Shown here piece after piece: positions 32,940 through 41,211 of a stretch of DNA of 51,800 nucleotides; positions within the stretch are counted from its first letter, which is position 1, and each line of letters opens with the position of its first letter. Location of the stretch: contig JAKSIH010000004.1 of NCBI GenBank assembly GCA_024398935.1, positions 1-51,800 on the forward strand. Direction: 5' to 3'. This stretch comes from Fibrobacter sp. (lineage in GTDB: Bacteria > Fibrobacterota > Fibrobacteria > Fibrobacterales > Fibrobacteraceae). The notes beneath the pieces were generated by a model that ran no database searches, was not told the origin of the DNA, and was given only the letters and a program-made list of their open reading frames with translations. Both the position numbers and the translations under genes were made by a program.

Positions 32940-35150
32940 TTATTTTCCCATATCCCGAATCAGGTCGCGGAGTCGTGCAGCCTCTTCGAAATCCAGCTTG
33001 GCGGCGGCGGCCTTCATCTGCTTTTCCAGTTCCTCGATGGTGAGGTCGCTTCGCTTTGAGGTGTGAGGTCGCTTCGCTTTGAGTGATGTAGACTTCTTGG
33101 GCTTGCCCAGGGGGGTGCCGGTAAATAGAGGTGCATCTCCATTTTCGTCGTTGTCGGCAAAACCGTAATCGGCGTCGAAATCCGGGTCCTCGGCGGCCTT
33201 GGGTGTCTTGTCGCCACGCCACAGGTCCATCAGCGGATCGTTGATGACCAGGTCCCCTTCCAGCTTGCGGCTGACGGACTTAGGCGTAATGCCGTGCTCC
33301 TTGTTGAATTCCTCCTGCAGGGTGCGGCGGCGGATGGTTTCGTCTACTGCCTTTTGCAGGCTGTCGGTCATGTTGTCGGCGAACAACAATACGGTGCCGT
33401 TTACGTTTCTGGACGCGCGGCCCATGGTTTGTATTAGGCTGCGGTAGTTGCGGAGGAAGCCTTCCTTGTCGGCGTCCAATATAGCCACCATACTGACTTC
33501 CGGAAGGTCCAGACCTTCACGCAGAAGGTTGATACCCACCAGCACATCGAATTCGCCGGTGCGCAGTCCCTTAATCAGGTCGTGACGTTCCAGGGTCTTG
33601 ATATCGCTGTGGAGATACTTGGCCTTGATACCCGCTTCCACAAAATAGTCTGTAAGGTCCTGGGCCATCTTCTTGGTGAGGGTGGTGACCAGCACGCGGT
33701 CGCCATTCTTGATGGTCTCCTCGATGCGGTAAAGGAGAACATCCATCTGTCCCTGGATGGGGAACATCTCGATCTTCGGGTCCAGAAGGCCGGTGGGGCG
33801 GTTGATCTGTTCTGCTACCACACCGCCGGTCTTTTCAAGTTCGTATTCGCCGGGAGTGGCACTGACGAACAGCACCTGCTTGGGATACATGAACTCGAAT
33901 TCCTTGAAGTTCATGGGGCGGTTGTCCAGGGCGCAAGGCAAGCGGAACCCATAGTTTACCAGCGTTGTTTTTCTGCTCTTGTCCCCTTCGGCCATGCCGC
34001 CTACCTGGGGAATGCTCACATGGGATTCGTCCACCATCAGGAGCCAGTCGTCACCGAAGTAGTCGATGAGGGTAAAGGGTCGGGTACCGGGGCCGCGGTT
34101 TTCGATAAGGGCGGAATAGTTCTCGATGCCGGAACACATGCCGGTCTCGCGGATCATTTCCATGTCGTAGCGGGTACGGCTGGAGAGTCGGGCGGATTCC
34201 AGGACCTTGCCTTCCTTGTCCAGTTCCGCAAGGCGGTCCGTCAATTGCAACTGCATACGCTGCAGGATCCCGGCTCGGCCTTCTTCTTTCGTGACGAAGT
34301 GCTTGGCGGGAGCGATGGTCATTTCTTCCAGCTCCTGGATGACCTCGCCGGTAATGATGTTGAAGCGCACCAGACGATCCACCTCGTCGCCGAACAGCTC
34401 GATGCGCATGCCGTCTTCGTCGTAGCTGGGGTGGATTTCGATGACGTCGCCATGGCAGCGGAAGGTGCCGCGTTCCAGGCTGAAGTCGTTACGGGTGTAC
34501 TGGATGCGGACCAGTTCATGAAGCAAGTCGTCGCGATCCTTGATGTCGCCCTTTTTCACGCGGACCATCAGGTCGAAGTATTCCGCGGGGCTTCCCAAAC
34601 CGTAAATGCAGCTGACGGAAGCGATGATGATGACATCGCGACGGGTCAGCAGGTTTGCCGTTGCACGCAGACGCAGCTTGTCGATTTCGTCGTTGATGCT
34701 GGCGTCTTTTTCGATAAAGGTATCGGTGTGGGGAATGTAGGCTTCGGGCTGGAAATAGTCGTAATAGCTAACGAAATATTCCACCGCATTCTTGGGGAAG
34801 AAAGCCTTGAATTCCTGGTAGAGCTGGGCGGCCAAGGTCTTGTTGTGGGTGAGGATGAGGGTGGGCTTCCCCACGTTCTTGATGACGTTTGCCATGGTGA
34901 AGGTCTTGCCGGAACCGGTTACGCCAAGGAGCGTCTGGAACTGGTCCCCCTGTTTGAAACCTTCGGTAATCTGCTCGATGGCCTTGGGCTGATCGCCGGC
35001 GGCGCCATACTGGCTTACCAGTTCGAAGTTGGCGCGGGTCGGCGCCTGGAACTGACGCAATCTTCCCGGGAGACTCTGCTCGGGGGAGAGTACCTTTGCT
35101 ATTGGTTTTGCATACGGATCCGGGGTAATTGTCTTGCGCGCTCTAGCCAT
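32940..35150 (-). CDS. uvrB: Excinuclease ABC subunit B
   Basis: DNA damage-recognition helicase of nucleotide excision repair. 736 residues, about 60 more than usual: extra N-terminal 40 residues and an enlarged linker before the C-terminal UVR motif. Signatures: GDQPKAIEQI, Walker A GVTGSGKT, the beta-hairpin region YYDYFQPEAYIP, DESHVSIPQ, and UVR domain EELEKQMKAAAAKLDFEEAA. The linker contains a repeat insert (33041-33083). No Shine-Dalgarno precedes ATG 35150; a heptad array lies there instead. Confidence 0.97.
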   Translation of the reverse strand: MARARKTITPDPYAKPIAKVLSPEQSLPGRLRQFQAPTRANFELVSQYGAAGDQPKAIEQITEGFKQGDQFQTLLGVTGSGKTFTMANVIKNVGKPTLILTHNKTLAAQLYQEFKAFFPKNAVEYFVSYYDYFQPEAYIPHTDTFIEKDASINDEIDKLRLRATANLLTRRDVIIIASVSCIYGLGSPAEYFDLMVRVKKGDIKDRDDLLHELVRIQYTRNDFSLERGTFRCHGDVIEIHPSYDEDGMRIELFGDEVDRLVRFNIITGEVIQELEEMTIAPAKHFVTKEEGRAGILQRMQLQLTDRLAELDKEGKVLESARLSSRTRYDMEMIRETGMCSGIENYSALIENRGPGTRPFTLIDYFGDDWLLMVDESHVSIPQVGGMAEGDKSRKTTLVNYGFRLPCALDNRPMNFKEFEFMYPKQVLFVSATPGEYELEKTGGVVAEQINRPTGLLDPKIEMFPIQGQMDVLLYRIEETIKNGDRVLVTTLTKKMAQDLTDYFVEAGIKAKYLHSDIKTLERHDLIKGLRTGEFDVLVGINLLREGLDLPEVSMVAILDADKEGFLRNYRSLIQTMGRASRNVNGTVLLFADNMTDSLQKAVDETIRRRTLQEEFNKEHGITPKSVSRKLEGDLVINDPLMDLWRGDKTPKAAEDPDFDADYGFADNDENGDAPLFTGTPLGKPKKSTSLKAKRPHTSKRSDLTIEELEKQMKAAAAKLDFEEAARLRDLIRDMGK
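33041..33083 (+). repeat. Two copies of a palindromic repeat inside uvrB
   Basis: TGAGGTCGCTTCGCTTTGAG at 33041-33060 and again at 33064-33083. On the coding strand it reads in frame as SLKAKRPH-TSKRSDLT, in the linker before the UVR domain. Confidence 0.85.
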
Positions 35151-35160
35151 GAGGGAGTGA

Positions 35161-35195
35161 TTAGTGGTTAGTGATTAGTGGTTAGTTGTTAGTGG
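35161..35195 (-). repeat. Heptanucleotide array directly upstream of uvrB
   Basis: Plus-strand units TTAGTGG, TTAGTGA, TTAGTGG, TTAGTTG, TTAGTGG, 7 nt each, ending 10 nt from the uvrB start. Confidence 0.85.
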
Positions 35196-35304
35196 TAAAG
35201 ATACATTTTGTGCAGTAAATGGCAAGGCTTGTTTTGTGCTAACTTCTGGCGATGAAGTAAAAAAGTCAAAGGTGTTTTTCTATAATTGATGGTAGGAGTT
35301 CATT

Positions 35305-36630
35305 GTGCTTATTGATGACATTCAGAAATCCATTGAAGCGGCAGGATTTAGGGATGGCGAAAAGATGCCGTCCGTTCGGAAAATGGCGGATTGTCTCGGA
35401 CTTTCTGTGGCGACCGTTCATCGGGCCTACAAGGCCTTGGCGGAAGCGGGTGTCATCAAGCTGATCCAGGGCAAGGGCTGCTTTTGGGGGAAGGCTCCGG
35501 AAGTAACCGTTACTCCCGAGGAATCGATTTATTCCCTCATCGAAAAAAAATTCCTGGCGGATCTGGATGCCGGATATCTAAATGCCTTTGAAGCGTTGCC
35601 TTCCTCCAAGGAACTTTCCTTTCGGTACAAGTCGTCCCCATACATTTTCAAGAAGTTCCTGAACCAGAAAGTTGCGCAGGGAATTCTGGTGCGCTCCGGC
35701 CACAAGTACTACTTTAGCGAAGAGCGTCCTGTAAACGAATCCAACTACATTTTGTTCGTCCATCGTTCAGATGACCAGGGGCGAATGAAGATTGAATCGG
35801 AACGGGAATCGGACGTATTTCGAGTGTTGACCCAGATTGCGGCAGAACAGAAAATTACGGTGCATTTTATTGGTTTCCATGAAGAATCCGATAAGCTCTG
35901 CCGTCATGGCGGAGAAGAATTCGTCGTGAAAAATGATGAACACTGTCTTGGCGTTTTCCTTTCTACCTGGTTAGTGAAGGATGCCTTGAAGCTGTTTAAT
36001 CATTTTGCATCCTTTGACGGGCCTATTTCTGTCTGGTGGGAGTACAATCCTGGCGAAGTCCCCCAGCGCGTGAAAAACAAGAAAAAGTGGGCGTTCTACA
36101 ATGTGGCTTTTGGCAAGGAATCGGGAGCTATTGTTGGTCAGTTCCTCTTGCGGAAGGATATTCGCAAGGTGCATTACCTGTCGCCCTATCATGCGAATTT
36201 CTGGTCCAACGCCCGTATGCAGGGACTTGTGGAAAGCGGCATCGAGGTCGTTTCACTGGTAAACGAGAAGTATACCTCTCCTTTCGATGTGATGGAGGCT
36301 TCCGACAGAAATGGCATGGACCGCCAGCAACTTATGGATGAAATCATGGCGGACTTGATGCAGAATGCAAGTCTAAAACATTTTGTCTGTTCCAATGACT
36401 GGGTTGCAACGAGCCTGATCGATTATTGCGTGGCCCATAAGATGCCCATTCCCTATGTGGTGGGCTTTGACGATACCATCGAAAGCTATCGCTATGTTTT
36501 CGATTCCTTTGCCTTTAACGTGGGAACCATGGTGAAGGAAGCGCTTTACCACATTGTTGCCCCGACACTTTATGCAGAACAGCGTAGGCAGATGCAGACG
36601 CCCTTGGGCCGCGTGGTGGAAAAGAAATAA
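35305..36630 (+). CDS. GntR-type transcriptional regulator with LacI-like sensor domain
   Basis: 441 residues. N-terminal winged helix (about 1-65): KMPSVRKMADCLGLSVATVHRAYKALAEAGVI. The C-terminal region looks like a LacI/periplasmic-binding fold (VHYLSPYHANFWSNARMQGL, then WVATSLIDYCVAHKMPIPYVVGFDD). The start is GTG 35305, 6 nt after TAGGAG, with TATAAT at 35281-35286. It is divergent from uvrB and converges with the acyltransferase gene. A sugar-type ligand is likely from the fold but cannot be named. Confidence 0.85.
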   Translation: MLIDDIQKSIEAAGFRDGEKMPSVRKMADCLGLSVATVHRAYKALAEAGVIKLIQGKGCFWGKAPEVTVTPEESIYSLIEKKFLADLDAGYLNAFEALPSSKELSFRYKSSPYIFKKFLNQKVAQGILVRSGHKYYFSEERPVNESNYILFVHRSDDQGRMKIESERESDVFRVLTQIAAEQKITVHFIGFHEESDKLCRHGGEEFVVKNDEHCLGVFLSTWLVKDALKLFNHFASFDGPISVWWEYNPGEVPQRVKNKKKWAFYNVAFGKESGAIVGQFLLRKDIRKVHYLSPYHANFWSNARMQGLVESGIEVVSLVNEKYTSPFDVMEASDRNGMDRQQLMDEIMADLMQNASLKHFVCSNDWVATSLIDYCVAHKMPIPYVVGFDDTIESYRYVFDSFAFNVGTMVKEALYHIVAPTLYAEQRRQMQTPLGRVVEKK

Positions 36631-36672
36631 TTCCTTCGAGGTTCTTCTTTTTTTTGCGGCTCTATTCTGCGC

Positions 36673-37842
36673 TTACCTAATCGAAAGACTTTCCCGGAAC
36701 GAAATTTTTTCCTTGCCGACAAGTCTGTATAATTTACAACGGAAAAGTGGAATTGCCCAAAAAACAAAGAACGCGGTGATCGGAACGCTGAGGTAGGCGA
36801 TGCCGGGCTTGTCCAGTTCTGCTCTAAATACGATTCGCAGGATGAGAAGGACCCACCAGTGGACAGCGAGGATGATGAGGGCGTTTCGGGCGATGTTACG
36901 CAGGATTCCCCTGAAAATCCGGATCGGCGCGATAGCTGGAATTCGGGAAATGAGCTGGAACAATCCTATAAGTCCTGCAATGCCAAAGAGTGAACTTCCT
37001 ATGAACTGAAAAATGTTTTTCCCCAGGGAATTGTTCATGATGCTGAACCAGGGATAGCTTTCGTCAGTGATGAAGTAAAGGGCGAATGATGCAATGGTGG
37101 CAACAAGAAGTATAATGTTTCCCTTGATGTTTGTGATGGAACCCATTTTTTTGATGGGCTCCTTGGCAAGCCAGCCTAGTGCGAAGAAGCCGAGGCAGGT
37201 GCAGTCTCTTTCTAGCCCGAGAGGAAGTCGGATTTGATTTTTGGAAAGCTGCCAACCGGCGATTAGGCAGCCTACGGCAACGATGGCAATTAATCCAATG
37301 ATGCAATGTTGAGGGGTGCTAAAGCGCCTCCTCAAAGGTTGTGTAATGAGTTCAGCAATTTTTTGCACTCCGAAAAATAATAGGCCGATTGAATACAAAG
37401 TAAATATAAACCAGAGAGGGCCAGAACCGATGCTGGATTTTCCTGCGACAAAAATTTTAGCCAGATTCCAGTAGAGATAATCCCACAGGGAGGCTATTTC
37501 TGGTCGAATGTTCATGATTGTCATCTTGGGGGCTTTTGAAAACAAATCAAAGTTCCATACCACAGGGTCCAAGGCGAGAAATAGCAACGAAAGAATGATG
37601 TAGGGGAACAACAGAACTTTTGTCTTGTGCCAGGCGTAGCTTTTGAAATTGCTGAAACGACGGGTGCTGAACAATAGGCCTGAAATGAAGAAGAAGGCGG
37701 TCATTCGCATGGCGCTTAGGGAATTCATTCCCATGTCGATGAACTTGAAGGATTGTTCCGCATGAAAAAGACAGACCAGCAGAAGGACGAATCCCTTGTA
37801 TTCGTCAATCCACTGAATGCGATTTTGTGCTATGTCTGTCAT
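36673..37842 (-). CDS. Acyltransferase-3 family membrane protein
   Basis: 389 residues with about ten membrane helices and the family N-terminus IQWIDEYKGFVLLLVCLFHAEQ, in which the His in a membrane segment is catalytic in this family. These enzymes O-acylate sugars or lipids. A palindromic repeat lies in the middle of the coding region in frame (37308-37350), giving the peptide RRRFSTPQH in a loop. It stands alone, so the substrate is unknown. Confidence 0.85.
   Translation of the reverse strand: MTDIAQNRIQWIDEYKGFVLLLVCLFHAEQSFKFIDMGMNSLSAMRMTAFFFISGLLFSTRRFSNFKSYAWHKTKVLLFPYIILSLLFLALDPVVWNFDLFSKAPKMTIMNIRPEIASLWDYLYWNLAKIFVAGKSSIGSGPLWFIFTLYSIGLLFFGVQKIAELITQPLRRRFSTPQHCIIGLIAIVAVGCLIAGWQLSKNQIRLPLGLERDCTCLGFFALGWLAKEPIKKMGSITNIKGNIILLVATIASFALYFITDESYPWFSIMNNSLGKNIFQFIGSSLFGIAGLIGLFQLISRIPAIAPIRIFRGILRNIARNALIILAVHWWVLLILRIVFRAELDKPGIAYLSVPITAFFVFWAIPLFRCKLYRLVGKEKISFRESLSIR
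37308..37350 (-). repeat. Array-type hairpin 3 inserted in the acyltransferase gene
   Basis: TTGAGGGGTGCT-AA-AGCGCCTCCTCAA closely matches hairpin 3 of unit B in the array at 12493-12620, and the sequence after it (GTGTAATGA) matches B's GGTAATGA. Confidence 0.75.
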
Positions 37843-37873
37843 TTAGAATGTCGTTCCCGGACGGCTCGGAAAT

Positions 37874-38545
37874 TTAAAATCGTTTGAAATTTTCCCGTTC
37901 GTCTTCAATGACGGTGGAGGGGCCGTGACCGGGGAGCACATAAGTGTCTTCGGGCAAGGTCAACAGTTTATTCTTGATTCCGCTGATAAGCGCTTCTTCG
38001 TCGCCGCCGAACAGGTCGGAGCGTCCCATGGAACCTGCGAAAAGAATGTCGCCGGAGAACAGCAGGCCTGGATTCTTCATTCCTGTAGGATCCAGATTGT
38101 CATCGGAAGCGGGCAGATAGAACGCAACGCCTCCTGGAGAGTGGCCTGCCACGTGAATGACCTGCAGCTCGATGCCTTCTACACCTACGGTGTCGCCTTC
38201 GGCGATGTAGTCGCCCAGCGGGGGAGCCGCCTCTTCGAAAGGCATGCCGTACATGGAACTTTGTTCTTCCTGAAGGTCCAGCAGAAATTCGTCCTCCTGA
38301 TGGGCTTCCGCCTTCACGCCGTAAGTGCGCTCCACAAAGGCGTTCCCCAGCACATGATCCAGGTGCAGGTGGGTATTCAGCAGGTGCCGTACCGTCAGGT
38401 TGTTGTCCCTGATGTAGGTGGCCAACGCATCGCGCTCCCGCTGGTTTGAAACGCTGGGGTCAATGAGAATTGCGTCGCCCTTGTCGTTACTCAGGACAAA
38501 ACAATTTACGCCGAAAGGATTAAAAACAAAGTGTTTGAAAAGCAT
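37874..38545 (-). CDS. Metallo-beta-lactamase-fold hydrolase (glyoxalase II-like)
   Basis: 223 residues with the metal motif THLHLDH, followed by His in VAGHSPGG, Asp in FSGDILF and His in LPGHGPST, so both metal sites are complete. Such proteins hydrolyse thioesters such as S-lactoylglutathione, but the true substrate is unknown. The minus-strand TATATT (38552-38557) ends 6 nt before ATG; no Shine-Dalgarno is present on the coding strand. Confidence 0.9.
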   Translation of the reverse strand: MLFKHFVFNPFGVNCFVLSNDKGDAILIDPSVSNQRERDALATYIRDNNLTVRHLLNTHLHLDHVLGNAFVERTYGVKAEAHQEDEFLLDLQEEQSSMYGMPFEEAAPPLGDYIAEGDTVGVEGIELQVIHVAGHSPGGVAFYLPASDDNLDPTGMKNPGLLFSGDILFAGSMGRSDLFGGDEEALISGIKNKLLTLPEDTYVLPGHGPSTVIEDERENFKRF

Positions 38546-38674
38546 AAGGAGAATATAAAAAGTAGTTGCCTCTGCGAGTGCGAGGGCGTTGTTAAATTAA
38601 CAATGAAAAGTTTGTATACGGGGGTCATTTTTAGAATGTGCTAGTTATATTTGGGGTATTCGTTAGGAGGTTAT

Positions 38675-39811
38675 ATGTTTATAAGAAAGTATTGGCGTCA
38701 GCTTTGTCTGACCTTTGCGGCTTTTTTTTGGTCCGGCTGTGGGGATGATGGTAATTCCGTCACGCCGCCAGACAATGGTGGGGCTGTTGTCCCTCCGGCT
38801 GAAAGTTCCGCCAATGTTGTGGGCGAATCTTCTTCTTCGGAAGAATCTCTGGAGGCCATATCCTCCTCTTCTCAAGAGCCTGTTCGTGATACCAGTGTCA
38901 TCACTTTGTTTTCGGACCCTTCGGTGACTTGTGAAAAGACTACCACGATGCTTTGGAATCCTATATACGCCTTGGGTCGAAAAGTTGCTGATGGCAAAGT
39001 TGCTGGTAGCTGTGAAGAAATTCAAATTCTTGTGGAGAAGGGCTCTGCATATACCAAGGAAGAACTGGAAGAAATGGAAGATTCCCTGGAAAACTGCAGG
39101 CGTTATATGTGTGAGACGGTTACTGCGTATGGCGTAATCTCTTACCCGCCTGTTATTGGTCATCGAACCAGTGTGAATATTACATACAAGTGTTCCAATA
39201 GGGAACAGTATTATTCATCCTATATTTTTTCTGTAGAACCTGAAAATTCCGGCTTTCCGAGAGATGAGGATAATATTCTTTATTTGACCGAAGAAGAATA
39301 TAACACCGCCAAATTGTCTCGTCCCTCTATGGCAAAAGCTGCGCCTAGGTATGCTCCGGAATCGGATTCCAGTGACTCCGAGGAGACTGTTTCTCCTGAA
39401 TGCGACCGCATGGATTTTGTAGAAGTGGATGAAATTTATGAAGCCGCCAGCAAGACACTCTATGCCAAGTATGCTGACGAGCTGGCCAATGATTCCCTTA
39501 GTGAAGATCGCCGTAATTTTTTGAATGATGTTTGTGATGACGAAAATTCAATGATTCGTGAGAGTATTCTTCCTAAGTATGACGTATATTATGAAGATTT
39601 ATCTTCCGAAAGTCAATGTTCCTTAAAGGGGTGGCTAGACGATTCCATTTGGTTTAGTGGCTACATTGCCCGGTACCAGAAACAACCCGATGGGACTGTG
39701 GAAGAGACGGAACGCTATAGGGAAAAATTCTCTGCCATTTTAAATAAACTAGAGGAAGTCATTGAATCAAAATATAAACCGAAATCGGATGATTCTGATA
39801 TGATGTCCTAG
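38675..39811 (+). CDS. Lipoprotein, unknown
   Basis: ATG 38675 after AGGAGG gives 378 residues with lipobox FFWSGC and then GDDGNSVTPPDNGG and a Ser/Glu-rich linker. The mature domain has several Cys, and the C-terminal part is acidic and helical. TATATTTG lies at 38646. A reading from 38651 is rejected because it extends before the signal. No recognised domain. Confidence 0.75.
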   Translation: MFIRKYWRQLCLTFAAFFWSGCGDDGNSVTPPDNGGAVVPPAESSANVVGESSSSEESLEAISSSSQEPVRDTSVITLFSDPSVTCEKTTTMLWNPIYALGRKVADGKVAGSCEEIQILVEKGSAYTKEELEEMEDSLENCRRYMCETVTAYGVISYPPVIGHRTSVNITYKCSNREQYYSSYIFSVEPENSGFPRDEDNILYLTEEEYNTAKLSRPSMAKAAPRYAPESDSSDSEETVSPECDRMDFVEVDEIYEAASKTLYAKYADELANDSLSEDRRNFLNDVCDDENSMIRESILPKYDVYYEDLSSESQCSLKGWLDDSIWFSGYIARYQKQPDGTVEETERYREKFSAILNKLEEVIESKYKPKSDDSDMMS

Positions 39812-39826
39812 ACGAAATTCACGAAG

Positions 39827-39863
39827 AAAACCGCCCGGATTTTTCTCCGAGCGGTTGTTTTTA
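39827..39863 (+). terminator. Terminator after the lipoprotein gene
   Basis: AACCGCCCGG ... CCGAGCGGTT followed by GTTTTT. Near-identical to the hairpin at 41001. Confidence 0.85.
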
Positions 39864-39973
39864 CAATTATTTTACGTAAAATCGTGAAACATTTCCTCGT
39901 TCAAAACGTGTTATAGTATGTAGGGCGAATCCGCCTTGCGCTATTGCGGGGGCGTTCCCGTTTTGGAATTACA

Positions 39974-40995
39974 ATGGCGACATTTGAGGAAAAAGTCAAA
40001 AAACAAGTCGAGATCATTAAACAGCATGCGTTCCTGGACCCGACCCGGGACAAGGTCTTCAAGGAAATCTTTTCGAAGGACGTGACGCTGATTCACTTTT
40101 TAAACGCAATGCTGCATCAGCCTGAGGAACGGAAGATCGTCAGCATCGAACGCAAGAAGCCCGCATCGACGCTGACTTCTGCAATCGATTCTGAGGAGGT
40201 TCGTTTCGATGTACACGCCAAGCTCAACAACGAAGAATATATTGATTTGGAGATGCAGCGGGCGTCTCACGAAGATTTTGCGGACCGTGTGGAGCTTTAC
40301 GCGGACCAGCTTTCCATCGAGTCCAAGATTCACTTTGACAGCCAGCGCACCGAAGCTGAGAAGGAAGACCATCCCTACTTGATGCCCACCACCTATAGCG
40401 TGTGGATCTGCAACTTCCCGGTTAGCTTTTGCAAGAGCTATCGCGAGGAGTTGGGTCTTTTTCGCTTTTCTAGCATCGGTGATCCCGACGCCTTGCCTGT
40501 ATATAATAAAAAAAGGTATATGGCAAGTAAACTTGCATATACTGCGCCTCGGAAATGCCAACAAGCAAGCTTGTTGACGCTTCGCTCGGCTTAAGGTATA
40601 TTATCATCGACTTGAGTAAGGTGGATGCGAATGTCTTGGACCTGAACTCCGCCGAGACGGAATGGCTGGAACTTTTCACCAGGATGGCTTCTGCGAAGGA
40701 TGCCCCCAAGACGAAGGACCCCGTCATTGCGGATGTTTACAGCCGCCTGGCGGTGAGCGCCCTCGAGAAGAACTTTATCACGGAGATTGCAACAGGTATG
40801 GTCACAGAAGCTGAAATCAGTACACGCATCGGAACCGCCCGCCGCGAGGGCCGTGATGAAGCCAAACTTAGTGCTGCAGAAGCGCTTCTACGAGATAATG
40901 ACCCTGTGGAACGCGTTGCTCGAGTCCTCAAGTTGCCTCTTGAAAAGGTGCAGGAACTAGCGGACAAGATTGCCGCTGAAAAAGTCGGAAAATAA
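39974..40995 (+). pseudogene. Rpn/PD-(D/E)XK-nuclease-family transposase gene broken by an 80-bp insertion
   Basis: ATG 39974 starts a protein with HAFLDPTRDKVFKEIFS and the nuclease core EVRFDVHAKLNNEEYIDLEMQ, typical of the Rpn family (recombination-promoting nuclease, related to IS transposases). The frame shifts after LPVYNKKRY because of an inserted 80 bp, and the rest (IIIDLSKVDANVLDLNSAETEW) continues in another frame to 40995. Removing the insertion gives one 313-residue protein. The second part could start at ATG 40555, but would lack the nuclease core. Inactivated recently, judging from the intact remainder. Confidence 0.88.
40513..40601 (+). mobile_element. 80-bp palindromic insertion with 9-bp direct duplication
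   Basis: AAGGTATAT occurs at 40513-40521 and 40593-40601, flanking 71 bp that contain hairpins GCAAGT-AA-ACTTGC and CAACAAGC-AA-GCTTGTTG plus the motif CGCTTCGCT shared with repeats elsewhere in the window. No coding capacity, so it would have to be moved in trans. Confidence 0.72.
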
Positions 40996-41000
40996 ATTAG

Positions 41001-41034
41001 AAAACCGCCCGAGAATTTCTCCGAGCGGTTTTTT
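41001..41034 (+). terminator. Terminator after the broken nuclease gene
   Basis: AACCGCCCGAG ... CCGAGCGGTT followed by TTTT; very similar to the one at 39827. Confidence 0.87.
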
Positions 41035-41036
41035 AA

Positions 41037-41087
41037 TTGCTAGATCCCCGATCATCCCCGGCAAGCGAGGACAGGGTCGGGGATGAC
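41037..41087 (+). repeat. REP-like palindrome, copy 2
   Basis: TTGCTAGATCCCCGATC ... GGTCGGGGATGAC: same start (TTGCTAGAT) and end (GGGRATGAC) as the copy at 29904, but with a longer loop. Confidence 0.7.
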
Positions 41088-41129
41088 ATCTTGAGGCCAT
41101 GATTCAGGATGACATAGGAAGGGGGCGCT

Positions 41130-41211
41130 TCAAAACCTCAAGGTGCGTAAGCACCGACCTCAAAGCACCGAAGGCGCGACCTCGCTCCTCAAAGGGAGCG
41201 AAGCGACCGAC
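41130..41211 (-). repeat. Three degenerate palindromic units downstream of cysS
   Basis: On the minus strand three units of the form GGTCG...CTTCG/TTACG...TTTGAG run from the cysS stop: GTCGCTTCGCTCCCTTTGAG, then CGCCTTCGGTGCTTTGAG, then GTGCTTACGCACCTTGAG. Related to the repeats inside uvrB. Confidence 0.78.

Noticed and set aside
33582..35171. 529-codon plus-strand ORF opposite uvrB
   Set aside because: UvrB is unmistakable on the minus strand; the other frame has no signature.
40555..40995. Independent gene in the second half of the nuclease locus
   Set aside because: It is the C-terminal part of the Rpn protein displaced by the 80-bp insertion; its first 13 codons come from the insert.
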